From Epiperipatus broadwayi (lineage: Eukaryota > Onychophora > Udeonychophora > Euonychophora > Peripatidae), in assembly GCA_028023455.1 (NCBI GenBank), contig JAQFVV010006826.1:183317-247316 (forward strand): 64,000 nt of DNA, written 5' to 3'. This document shows, in pieces, positions 24,000-34,619 of the stretch. Every line of letters begins with the position of its first letter. Positions within the stretch are counted from its first letter, which is position 1. Below the pieces are notes generated by a model, which saw only the letters and a program-made list of their open reading frames with translations, ran no database searches and was not told where the DNA came from. Both the position numbers and the translations under genes were made by a program.

Positions 24000-25915
24000 A
24001 TTGATTTTGAAGATTTGAATGAAATCAAAAAGAAGATTACTGGAACACTATTAAGAACTGCAAGAAAGATAATTGAAGATAATTGAGATTTAAATGAAAT
24101 CAAAAAGATCGTTTAAACACTTATTAAGAACTGCAAGAAAGATAGCTGATACAAAAAGCAGCAATTTACCAGCAAAAACAAGATAATGTACACAAAAAGA
24201 ATGAATATGAATTTTTTTTAAAATGGATTGATTAAAAAGAATTCAATATCTAGAATTTTATAAAATGGTGGGAAAGAGGTAATAATGATATAAAAAAATA
24301 TAATTGTAATATGGTAAAAAAAGAAGCTGTAACAGAGTATGTTTCAGAAAGATAAAACAGTATCTGGTATTGGAAGGAAAATTAAATCTGCAAAAAAAAA
24401 AGAAAAAAGTTAAAATTATTATTAAAAAAAGATGACCATAAAATGTATGGAAGAGGTCTATAACAAGTTATATAGTAATAAAAAACAAAAAATAAAGTAT
24501 CTCCTATACATATTGCAATTTTGGAAGTACTCATCATTCTAAATGAAGAAATAAGATGTGGAATAAGGAAGGGAAAAGCTTCAGATCATAATGGAATTAT
24601 AATCTGTATTGTAAAAGAAGCAGGAGAAGAAATAGAAAAATTGTTAACAAAATTATATACCAAATGTCCAAATGATGAAAATATATCAGATGAATGGATA
24701 AATGCAGTAATAATATTGTTATTTAAAAAAAGTGACAAGAAAAGATTAAATTGTAGACCTATCAGTCATTTATCAGTTCTATACAGTCAAAAGAATAATG
24801 TAGATTTAAAACTAGTTTTAAACACAGTGGATTAAAAAAGGATTAATAAAAGCAAGGTGCTATCAATCTTTAAATTTACAGATTATGAAAATGCATTTGA
24901 TTCTATAAGCGTTTCCATGGTTATTAAAATGCTAAATCATAATAAGATGTATATTCAAAATATTGTCACGGTCTGAAGAATATTTATCCAAGTGCAACAG
25001 CAATAAATAGATCACATGATGATACTCAAAAAATTGACATTGATAGAGATGCCTGTTGGGTAATTCCATATCTTTAAAACTTTTTATAGAAGTTTCACAA
25101 AAAATATTTTGTGAATTAAAATGGAAAATTAAAGGAATAAAAATACATGAAGATTTTACAAATGATGTGGGTCTTTTTGCAGAAGTAATACTTCAGAGCT
25201 TTGGAAAATGTTGCAAGAGTTATCAAATGAAAAGTATATTACACATATCTACTAAAATGATTAATTAATGTAGATGGATTTTTTTAGAAAAATAAAGATC
25301 AAATAATTATGCATTACAAGAAGTTAATAAATGTTTTGATCAAAATATTAATACATATGAAAACATAATGGATAAAATTAATCACAAAATCAAACATGAA
25401 TTGGGTGTTTTTAGTAGAAATAACTTAACATTAAAGGAGTTATGCCTATATGTTTGAAAAGAAATGTTTTTATTAAATGTGTTTTAACAGTTCTTATTTA
25501 TGGATCCAAGACTTGGATGCTTAATTGAAAAGTAATTCCAAGATTTCACATCACTCAATGGAGTATGGAGAGATATATATTAAGAGAACAAATAAAGATC
25601 AAAAATAAAATATGTAGATTTGAAAATCAATAGGTATCATTGATATCATCGAAAAAGTTAAAAAAATTGAAATGAAGCTGCGATAGACATATAGCTAAAA
25701 GAGATGATAATTGATGAACATTTAAATCTTCAACCAGATCTCAAATAAGACATGAAAAAGACCATATGTGAGATAGATGAATAAAATAAGGAAGTTTCCT
25801 GATTTGTTGTGGAGAAGAAAGTCTTAAAGTTGGAAAAACTGTATTAAACTTTGTGAGATCTTTATCCTGAAATGGACCATTAACTTTTGAAGATGATAAT
25901 GATTCCTGAATATAT
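24000..25915 (+). mobile_element. LINE family L remnant with degenerate reverse transcriptase
   Basis: Reads in broken frames from 5' to 3': GKASDHNGI and VKEAGEEIEKLLTKLY (about 24560-24660), ISDEWINAVIILLFKKSDKK, then FTDYENAFDSI (about 24880-24905, palm motif A region), a decayed FADD-like box (TNDVGLFAEV, about 25160), and YGS-TW-like sequence near 25497. The 3' end is gatctttatcctgaaatgg and a short gat-rich tail near 25890. It is the longest family L copy here, about 1.9 kb, lacking a recognisable endonuclease. Many stops make it inactive. Confidence 0.8.
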
Positions 25916-25919
25916 AAAT

Positions 25920-27000
25920 ATATCCATGTAATTGTAACAATAATTTATGCTGGATAAAATTTAACAATTTTATTTATATATAAGTATTACAACTATATAT
26001 TTGTGGGTTGATTGCATACAGATAGTTTTAAGTTTAATAACTGAACTGAAAATCGGTTTAATTTTAGATAAAGCATAATAAATATTTTACAAAAACATGA
26101 TTTTCAGATATATCAGCAATTTTCCACATTGATACAAATTTATCTAATTGTTCTTTAGTTAGTTTCCATTTAGAGGGGAAATCTCACCTTATTAAAATGA
26201 CATGTAAAAAAGTGAAGAATTTTTTCACTTTTAAAAACATCAAAAGTTATTATTTATTTATATGAGAAAAGGTGATTTTATTTTATTTACAACCAGAGAC
26301 TTTAAAAAACCATAAAGCAAACACATGTATGTGTAATAATTAATAAAATATAGCAGTTGGAAGCTCCCTTAGAATTCTCTGGGGGACAGTTCTATTTCAA
26401 GAAAGCAAAGAAAAAACTGTCAAAATTCACATCCCTTTGGCTATTTTCCAATATGGTAATAGGTCAAATTAGGCAAGTAATTGGGCATGAATAAGATGAG
26501 ATGTGGCATGTAGATATAAAAGGTGATATATGAAAAAATAATAGAAACTTTTACATGATACTCCATAAAAATTTTTATGATTTACACATTAAGGTAATGT
26601 ATAATTAATAGTAGTCCTGTAGAAAAAATTAATCAGCTTAGGATGAAAATATTAGCCCTGCCTTCTTCAAACTGACTTTGTGTGAAGTGTAGAAAATATT
26701 GACCAGCCTTATTTTTCCTAAAAATCAACATCATCATTGTATATATGCTTTCAGTATCACTCTAACTCCTAGATGAATTGACACATGTAAATATGCAAAT
26801 ATCTATGGAAATATGTGACTAGTTTGGTGTATATTTATATGCTTGTGAGTATGCTATTGTTCAGTATAGTCATGTTTTGACAAAAAATATGCTGTATCAA
26901 AAGCTTGGCTCAGCAAAGTAACAAATTGTCTGCATACATTAATAAAATATATTTTATTACATATTATCTATGGTGTATAATATATATATTAAAAGCCTAA
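25920..27000. other. AT-rich region, no gene seen
   Basis: No recognised coding region or repeat. Confidence 0.45.
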
Positions 27001-27009
27001 AGCTAAACT

Positions 27010-27520
27010 AGACAATAAAATAATTAAAATAATCCCAAATTCAAAATTAAACAAGACTAGCCAAATAAAATAAATTCAATAACACAAACAATGGTTTCCC
27101 AGCCAAAACAGACTTCTCAAGTGCAAAGGACTAAAATATATTAATAAATATGTTAACTACTTCCCACAATTTCCAATTACATCCTTAATATTAAAAGAAC
27201 TCTTAAATAAGTTAATTGCTTCAGAAACAAATTTTTAATAATAAAGTTTATTTAATTCTTTTTATTTCTTTTTTATTATTATTAAAAATTTGTGATTCTG
27301 AAGCAATTAATTTGTTTAAGAGTTCTTTCAATATTAAGGGTATGTGGGATATAATTGGGAATTGTGGGAAATATTGTCTATTTATTGATATGTTTTAGTC
27401 CTTTATACTTAAGAAGTCTGATTTGGCAGGAAAATCATTGGTTGTGCTATTGAGTTTACTTCCTTTCGATAATTTTGCTTAATTTTGAATTTGGAGTAAT
27501 TTTTAATATAAATATATAAT
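27010..27520. mobile_element. Foldback element, about 510 bp
   Basis: Inverted arms pair from about 27040 (cccaaattcaaaattaaaca) to 27500, through agacttctcaagtgcaaagg/cctttatacttaagaagtct, and into the centre with caaatttttaataataa/ttattattattaaaaatttg at about 27228-27293. The ends are blurred by mutation. A 60-codon frame inside is a by-product. Confidence 0.8.
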
Positions 27521-27529
27521 TGCAGGAAT

Positions 27530-28285
27530 AAACTTATACATCCCTATTTATATTAATGCAACTTCCTATTTTCCATATGAAACAATTATTTGGAATTTTA
27601 TCATGGTAATTATAACTCATTATCATTTTTTAATATATATATATAATCAACTGGCATATATAGTATGCATGTAGCTATGACATTGTTTTTTTCACTTCTT
27701 TGTTTTAAAATATTTCTTTCTGAATATTTTCATTTTAAATAAATTTAATTGTACATCTTATATCATTATTTAAAACAGTAGACATTTTAAAAGATGCGGC
27801 TAATTAAAAGAGTTACTTTGTTTAATATTTCTTTAGTGTAATTTTCACTACACCATTCTCATGTGAGGTAAGGATTGATTTCTATTGGCATTTAACACCT
27901 TGTGGAGGGGCATAATCATAAACCCATGACCATAAAGCACGAGAAAAGGTCATGTGATCCACAAGATGCAAATTTTGTGCTGAGCCAGCACTAATCAGTT
28001 TGGTCATGTTTGTTTATTTTTAACTACTATGTTATAATTCTTTGGAAAATCTCTGATTTCATTAGATAATTTCATGGTAAAATTTCTTTTTTAAAAATAA
28101 TAACTTTACTTCTTATTAGTGATGTGATTTTTTTTTATGTATTCAATAACTCTTTAATAAACAACTTAAAAAATTTAATTATTCTACATATTTTTTCTTC
28201 ACTTCATACATAATCGTGTCTCAATAAAAAATGTCTGACATAAGATTGATTTTTTATTTGCTTGATTCTTCACTCAGTGGAAATG
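27530..28285. other. AT-rich region, no gene seen
   Basis: No recognised feature. Confidence 0.45.
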
Positions 28286-28294
28286 TTATATATA

Positions 28295-28315
28295 CTTTTT
28301 TTCCATGTGTTAAAG
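28295..28315 (-). repeat. Tail part of a SINE split by the hAT insertion
   Basis: On the minus strand ctttaacacatggaaaaaaag matches the tail of the 10.7-kb SINE (gatgctatgacacatgg plus A-run). The head of this SINE lies on the other side of the hAT element, at 29887-29973. Confidence 0.8.
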
Positions 28316-28699
28316 CAGTGTTTCCCAACCTTTTTTAGCTCGTGTACCACTTGGCAGTACATCACGCTAAATTGTACCACTTCGTAAAAATGATTGTATT
28401 TCGTGAAATTTGTTATTGCGAGTGTGTTATTTTATTTGCATTATAAATATTATAGGGTGACCATGTATGTATTCACATCTTATAATGAGACAAATTACAT
28501 AGAAACTTGCCTAAATGTCACGCCAGATTATAAACTCACTGTAACATATTTATATGTATGTGTTTGTTCAAAGTTTCATATTTTTTCCAAAATAATTTAT
28601 TAAAGATTACATTATTACATTAAAGATTATTTGGTATATATTTTGTACAGTGTTTTCTCATTCCTTCATTTGGTTTTCCCGAATTTGAGTCTGTTTTCT

Positions 28700-28985
28700 T
28701 TTTTTTGGAGCATCTTGCTATTGATTGGGCCATGGAGAGGATAAATCCAGCATGTCCCAAGTCATGGTAAAAATAACCTCAGGGGTTATCAGGTTATCTC
28801 TTGTTCTTGTTTTCTTTATATTGTTCAGCATGAAGTTAATAGGATTAAAATTTTGATGATTAAATACTAGCTTACATCTAGTAATCCACAATAGATGATC
28901 AAGAATTAACGAGAGTCTAATTTCTGGGTATGATGCTTTTTTGATACATTCTTTCAAATTAAATAATTTAGATTGACTTGCCTTT
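28700..28985 (-). pseudogene. L1/Tx1-like LINE C-terminal fragment inside the hAT
   Basis: The minus frame (28718-28957) reads LLWITRCKLVFNHQNFNP then LNNIKKTRTRDNLIT. It parallels the tail of the LINE at 42.5-42.8 kb (SIWSVRCIVTFNKG ... CKIKEDDKHT): W-x-x-RC-x-x-x-F-N, then an I-K-x-x-x-x-x-D block. About 80 residues survive. It is unrelated to hAT transposases, so it is read as a nested insertion or capture. Confidence 0.5.
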
Positions 28986-29372
28986 TTGTCATATTTCGTT
29001 TACTAATAAATGGTTTTAATAAAAACACAAAATTATAAAAAACCAATTAATATATTTTCTTATCATAATCAAATATTTTTTATAAAATAAATTTAATGAG
29101 ATCTTTGTGCTTGTTTCGAACATCATAATTATTTGAAATTTGGCTCAAAAGATGCGAGGTATACCCTTAAGTCTACAGCTGCGTTCAATCTGTTTCGATA
29201 CTCATTTTTAAAAAAAAATATATGAAAAAAAAGCTCTTCGTACTAATTCCGTACTCGTAAACGGTAATAATAATTTAAGAGCTTTCTCAGAAAGTTGTTC
29301 ATATTCTTTAATGTTTAACCAAAAATTAATTAGATTGTGTCGTTTGAATTCTACTTGTAAAGTTCTGTCACA

Positions 29373-29640
29373 TCATAATTCTATTAAATTTTTTTTATCC
29401 TTTATTGATAATGATGTAGCTTTTTCTAAATTTTCTGCATAGAAGGGGTTTGAAATCCAATTATCATTTGTGTTTTCGGGTTTTGGAAAATATTCCATGA
29501 AAGACAATTTTAATCCTGTTAAATGTGCTATTATATTTTCTCGTATATCTTGAGACAGACTAACCTTATTTTCAAACAAAAAATATGTAGAGTTTCGAAT
29601 ACTTCCAGTTGATTGTTTTCGATACTTATATATATTACTG
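29373..29640 (-). pseudogene. hAT transposase internal fragment
   Basis: The minus frame 29373-29579 reads HLTGLKLSFMEYFPKP then a W-x-x-N-P-F motif (WISNPF) and charged residues. This block (hydrophobic-L-x-F-x-x-YFP ... W-x-x-NPF) precedes the C-terminal region in ZBED5/SCAND3-type hAT transposases. Neighbouring frames continue the similarity to about 29340. It supports the orientation of the surrounding hAT element. Stops and the missing catalytic part make it inactive. Confidence 0.7.
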
Positions 29641-29886
29641 TTTCCAAAAATTTTATTTCTTAATCATACTTTCAATTTTATCATTAACATTAAAGATCGT
29701 TATCGACTGTACATATTAACAACTTTATTGTATAATATTATTAATTAAAATAATTTATATGAATTATAGAAAAAAACGTTTCAATGATATTTTTATGATT
29801 TAATTTTTTTTTTATGTCCGCCATTATTGATTATTTTTCGTGTACCACCAACCAACAACTCGCGTACCACAGGTTGGGAAACACTG

Positions 29887-29973
29887 TGTTAAAGCATTGG
29901 CCGGGAAGTGAACCCACAAACCTGGGACAACTGCTTGTAAAACAGCTGTGCTGACCACTTGGCCACCAATGCT
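29887..29973 (-). repeat. tRNA-like head of the split SINE
   Basis: The minus strand reads gcattggtggccaagtggtc (A box region) to gtgggttcacttcccgg (B box) and ccaatgc. The first seven bases gcattgg pair exactly with the last seven ccaatgc, like an acceptor stem, and a possible anticodon-arm stem cagctg/cagttg is present. With the tail at 28295-28315 it is the same family as the 10.7-kb SINE. The flanks tatatactttt and tatatacactttt may be its own target duplication. It is not a functional tRNA gene, as D-arm pairing is poor. Confidence 0.85.
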
Positions 29974-29979
29974 TGACTA

Positions 29980-30425
29980 TATACACTTTTAAATTAAATA
30001 TAACTCATTTTATATATAAACAAAAAGTGTAAAACATCCTCCTCCAGGCTATGAATTAAAAGCACTCTAAAAGTTGAATAAAGGATCAAAACTAAAATGA
30101 ATCCACATATTCTTAGAGCTCTGATGTTTATTAACATACCTTTATCAACACTAATGATAATTCTGAATAAAATTAATTTATTGTCAAATGGAATATGGCA
30201 TTTAAGAGTTATTAAACTAATAATCCCTTATACAAGGCTGCAAACAGAATCTTATTTTTTACACCTTGCTTGTAATAATTAAAAAGATTTAATATGTAAA
30301 CTTTTAAATTAAAACACAGATCATTATTATATACATATCTAATTCTAATGTATTGTGAGAGAAGTCTATGATATCAGTAAATGTCTTTTAATTGTTAAGT
30401 ATTTTCAAAATACACGTGATTAAAT
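29980..30425. other. AT-rich region, no gene seen
   Basis: One 61-codon frame without motif. Nothing else. Confidence 0.45.
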
Positions 30426-30429
30426 TATA

Positions 30430-31250
30430 AGATGACATTAAGATGATTAACATTGAGAAGGGGTCAGCATAAGGCGATTCTGCATATCCAAAACCATTTT
30501 ACAGCAGTTTTGTAAACTGGAATGGAAAGCAAGTGAAATGAAAATGCATGGATATTATTTAAGCCATCTACAGTTTGCAGACGAAGTGGTTGATTTTTTC
30601 AAGTAATGCATCAGATGAAAAAATAGGAGTAAAGATACCCAAAATAATGTAAATAGATTTTCTCAGACCAAGAAAATAAGTTTGATAAACATAAATTGGA
30701 AGAAGTTAACAAATACAAATACCTTGATGAAATTATGAATTCAGATATTAATCATGGAAATAAACTTGGATGGAGTGATTTTGGTAGAACTAACTTAATA
30801 TTAAAAAATATAGATATATGCATTTGAAAAAAATTTTTTTTTTATAAATATGATTTACCATTTTTTCTTAATGGATATAACACTTGGACACTTAAAAGAA
30901 GACTAAGGTAGAAACTTCAGATATATGTTGAGTAAGAATAAAAAATTAAAAGTGAAAAATATATAGGGGAAAAAACAAACAGGCATTAATATCTTTGAAA
31001 GAATTAAAAGATTAAAATGGATATGGCTAGAAATATATCAAAAGAAATGGAAATAGATGAACATGTGAAGTTTTAAAATAGATGCTTACTGTAAAAAATC
31101 TAAAAAAAGAGACCATATGCAAAATGAATATATGAAATAAAGAAGCTTGTTGGTAATGTGCAGAAAAGAAGTTATGGATTGGAGAAACTGCATTAAAATT
31201 GGAGGATCTTTATCATACAGTGGATTGATAATGACTGAAAATGACAGTAG
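30430..31250 (+). mobile_element. LINE family L remnant (RT C-terminus and 3' end)
   Basis: Plus-strand sequence gives, in broken frames, residues around LQTK/FADD-like (about 30570), NTWTLKRR (about 30880), and the end ggaggatctttatcatacagt ggattgataatg near 31200-31235. It is heavily mutated and deleted compared with the 22.5-kb copy. Confidence 0.7.
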
Positions 31251-31279
31251 TCCAATAACTTTTGTGATTAAACAACTAA

Positions 31280-31600
31280 ATATCAAATGATCACCATTTC
31301 CTATGCTTACATGAGCTGTTCAAACAGTGACAAACTCTCCATACAGTAATGACATCCAGTGAAAGTTACAGCAATCAATGGAAGCAAGAAAGTGTGTGCA
31401 TAATATTTCTACTGAGTGCTTAATTATGCAGTATCTCCAGATTTGTTTTTTAGCTTGCAGCTTTCATAAGTGGTTCTGGGAGCAATGCACTAACCTTCTT
31501 GTATCCATTGATTACTGTGGCTTGCATTGGGTGGCACTACTGTATGAAGAGTTGGTCACTGTTTTAACAGTATATGTAAGCATAGGAAATAGGTTTAGAT
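31280..31600. repeat. Family A palindromic copy
   Basis: Starts atgatcaccatttcctatgc and ends gcataggaaataggt. The left arm has aactctccatacagtaatga and the right arm cactactgtatgaagagtt, with caatcaatggaagcaag mirrored by cttgtatccattgattact. The left half of the core is present and the right half replaced by an inverted end. A 76-codon frame here is not a gene. Confidence 0.8.
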
Positions 31601-31649
31601 TTATATGACTATACAAGCAAATGAGCTTGGATTGAAGACATTGTTTTCA

Positions 31650-31925
31650 TTTTGAACTCATAGTTTTATAGTTAACTAAAAAGGTAAAATTTGTTGCTGG
31701 AGGGTTGAATTAGATCGTAAGATCTAGGTGCAATACTCTCTGATCTAAAGCTTTTCATTGATGAAAGTTACAAACTAGTCTAGTGATATTGTATGAGAAG
31801 GGACTAGATAAGGATTTTATGCAAAAATCAACTTGCATCCAACGATTACTGTGGCTTGTACTAGGTAGCACTATTGTATGGAGAGTTTATCTCTGTTAAT
31901 TTTTATAAACATAATGTGTTATACT
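31650..31925 (-). repeat. Dispersed repeat family A, further copy
   Basis: Minus-strand copy with agggttgaattagatcgtaa, a shortened core and gcactattgtatggagagtt. It lies directly after the palindromic copy. Confidence 0.75.
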
Positions 31926-31929
31926 GAAA

Positions 31930-32340
31930 TACACTTTATGCAGCCAATATTCAAATAAAATCTTGTGTAAGTAAAAGATATTGTTGAGTGCTCTATTTGT
32001 TCTTTGGCAAAGATAAAATAAGAATGAAGGTTACTCGTATCCATATCATATGACAATTATAGAAAGTCTGAAAAATAATGCGTACCCTTCCCCCGCCTTT
32101 ATTTTTTTTTATTAGGTCTATTTTTACCTTACAATTTTGTCTTAAATATATTAATAAATTTACTAGAATTTTTTATAGTTTAAAATTCATTTTCAAATGA
32201 AATTCCAATCTAAACATAATAATTATTTCTAATTCTGTTTATGGGTGTATTTTTTTAATAAATTTATTTTTTCTCATCGTTTTTAAATTATAGTTTTTAT
32301 TTTTATAAAAATACTTTTTAAATAAACATGACGTCTTAAT
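31930..32340. other. AT-rich region, no gene seen
   Basis: No recognised feature. Confidence 0.45.
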
Positions 32341-32342
32341 CT

Positions 32343-32880
32343 AAAAAAAAATAAATTACTATTATTAAAAAAAAATGAAGTTCGTTATATAAATATGGTT
32401 TGTGTATGCAATTAATTCATATTGATGTATGTGGCTTATTTGCATTAATGTATGTCTGATAAGTAAAATATATACTATAAGTATAATGACTACTTATTTA
32501 TTCAATAAAAAAAATTCATTGTTTAAAAAAATAAAAATAAATTGCTATTATTAAAAAAATGGAATTCATTATAAATATTGTTTTGCACATGTAATTGATT
32601 CATATTGATGTAAGTGGCTTATTTACATTAATATATCTCTCTCACGTCAGATACGTATCATAAAAATAATAATATTCTTATTTATGCATACAAATATATA
32701 TATATTGTTTTTTAAAGATAAAATTATTATTAAGAAATGGAAGTTTATTACAAATATTTTTGTATAAGTAATTAATTAACATTGATATATGTGGCTTTCT
32801 TATAATATATCTGTCGAGTATGCGTTTTATAAAAAAATAACGTAATTATTTATTTACACAAACGAATATTTATATTGTAC
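32343..32880. repeat. Three diverged tandem copies of a roughly 185-bp unit
   Basis: Each unit has attattaaaaaaaatgRaRtt, then a variable gtaattRattcatattgatg, then gtggcttatttRcattaat and a 3' AT part. Copies start near 32343, 32524 and 32711. Divergence is much higher than in the 0.2-1.8 kb array, so this is an old minisatellite or satellite remnant. Confidence 0.75.
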
Positions 32881-32884
32881 AGAA

Positions 32885-33285
32885 AATAAGATTTATTTAT
32901 TTTTTGTAATAAAACCCGTGTTTTATTTTTTGTAATGAAACCCGTGTTTTTTTAAAAAAAAAACTATCAACATTAAAAACAAAAACATTAAAAATTTGAA
33001 TCAAGTTGTTTTAGTTTACTGATATAATATTTTATATAGATGTGAATAAATACCGCATTGCGTTATACGGTAAACCTTTAGCTTTCACAAATAGATTATC
33101 TAGCATAGACTGGCTATCAGTAGTTTGATCCATATATTTTTTCTACTTCACTTTAACAAAACTACTTATCTCATTAAATTATCTCATAATACTTTATTAT
33201 TGGTGATAAGTGCCTAGGTGTTTCTTCAACTTTTGACTTATATAGTTGAAATTTTTTATCTATCTAAGATACACCCTTATCAAAA
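32885..33285. other. AT-rich region, no gene seen
   Basis: Contains a short direct duplication of ttattttttgtaatRaaacccgtgtttt near 32898-32952. Confidence 0.5.
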
Positions 33286-33287
33286 TC

Positions 33288-33600
33288 ATTATCATGTCAT
33301 TTGAAATCATTATCAATCTACAGCAGAAAGAAGGTATTTTCAAAACTAATCCAATTTATTTAATCTATATATTTTTTGTTTTACATTATTTCAGAAAGCA
33401 ACTTGATTTTATCCATCCAACTTACCTATGCTGTTTTCCCAGAGTTTTTATTCTAACTACCAGTCTACTGATATTTTTATTGAGATATGAGTAGCCCAGT
33501 TTCATTACAACCTCTTAATTCTTTAAAGTGTTTTCAATGTCAGCTATTTATTTTTCATTTATGTATTTTGTTTTTAATCTCTCCTTGTTATTCCCAATAT
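33288..33600 (-). mobile_element. LINE family L 3' end fragment
   Basis: The plus strand atcattatcaatctacagca gaaagaaggtattttcaaaac is a diverged reverse complement of the family L 3' end (compare catcaaccattatcaatcca at 44.4 kb). Continuation to about 33500 follows the same order as the other copies. The plus-strand frame of 82 codons here is antisense and not a gene. Confidence 0.6.
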
Positions 33601-33644
33601 ATATATATAATACAAATAAAATGTCTGTTAATTAAAAACTATTG

Positions 33645-34617
33645 TAATAACAATAAAAATAATAAATATAACTAATTAACAAATTATATACAGTCTTTCA
33701 ATCTGTAAAAGCACTTTTGGTTAATTCCTTAACCCTCCTCAACTGCTGTTAAATTCAGAAACATAACAGAAACAAACATCATGAAGTCAAATCCAACAAA
33801 TTCTTATATTAGAAGATTGACTATTAATTATATTCATTTTATTTCTAATTATTAAAATTGATTCCTTAATTTTTCTTTTATATGGTTTCTCTCTTCATGA
33901 AGAATCTTAATACTTCAATATCAAACTTAAATTTATATTTACATGTCCTTTCATGATCCAAGTAAACGGAAGCAGTCATTAAATCACTATTATTTTTATT
34001 TATTTTTTCTCAGGTGTCATAGCATCAGCCACATGAGAAAAAAAAATAATCGTGATTATTTTTATTTTTCACACACTTGCAACAAAAAAAAAACATGGTT
34101 TAAAGACTGCTTCAATTTTCTTAAATCATGAAAAGACATGTAAATATAAATTTAGTTTGACACAGAAAGTGTTAAGATTCTTTGTGAAAAGAGAAACCAT
34201 ATTAAAAAAATAAAATAAAGGAGGCAATTTTAATAAATAGAAATAAAATAAATATAATTAATAGACAAGCTGCTAATATTAAAGTTTGGGATTACCATAT
34301 AATACTAAATCAGCCAAGCACTTTACTACTGTTACACAATACTTCATTTACCACCCCGTTTTACAGTTTACAGTTTCAATTGCCCCAGCAATCTTTTTCA
34401 GAACTATAACATAATACAAACATATGAATATAAATATAAATATACGTGAACATATAATTTGGGATTCATGGGATTTGAGTTGATGATATTTGCTTCTGTT
34501 GTTTTTTGAATTTAATGGTAGTTAAGGAGGGTTAAGGAATTAACCAACCGTACTTCTGAAGATTGAAAGACTGCATACAATAGTTAATTACCATTATATT
34601 TATTTTTATTGTTATAT
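33645..34617. repeat. Inverted pair of Penelope-like 3' ends (about 970-bp palindrome)
   Basis: The left arm (cagtctttcaatctg at about 33692, ggttaattccttaaccctcc at about 33719, tatttacatgtcctttcatg at about 33935) is mirrored by the right arm (catgaaaagacatgtaaata at about 34128, gagggttaaggaattaacca at about 34527, gattgaaagactgca at about 34561). The centre lies near 34035. The left arm is homologous, in the same orientation, to 63480-63800, the 3' end of a GIY-YIG Penelope-like element. The 61-62-codon frames here are antisense by-products. Confidence 0.8.
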
Positions 34618-34619
34618 AT

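Larger units (their letters stand above)
28316..29886 (-). mobile_element. hAT transposon, 1.57 kb, with perfect 8-bp target duplication
   Basis: Termini are cagtgtttcccaacctttt and its inverse ending caggttgggaaacactg. The flanks are both tgttaaag (28308-28315 and 29887-29894). Subterminal sequence also mirrors (cgtgtaccac at both sides). The coding strand is minus. It contains part of a ZBED5/SCAND3-like transposase and a fragment of an L1/Tx1-like LINE. It is too short for a full transposase and is not autonomous. Confidence 0.95.

Noticed and set aside
29899-29973. Possible functional tRNA gene
   Set aside because: The acceptor stem pairs, but the D arm and T stem are poor, the anticodon loop is ambiguous, and the sequence continues into a SINE tail on the far side of the hAT.
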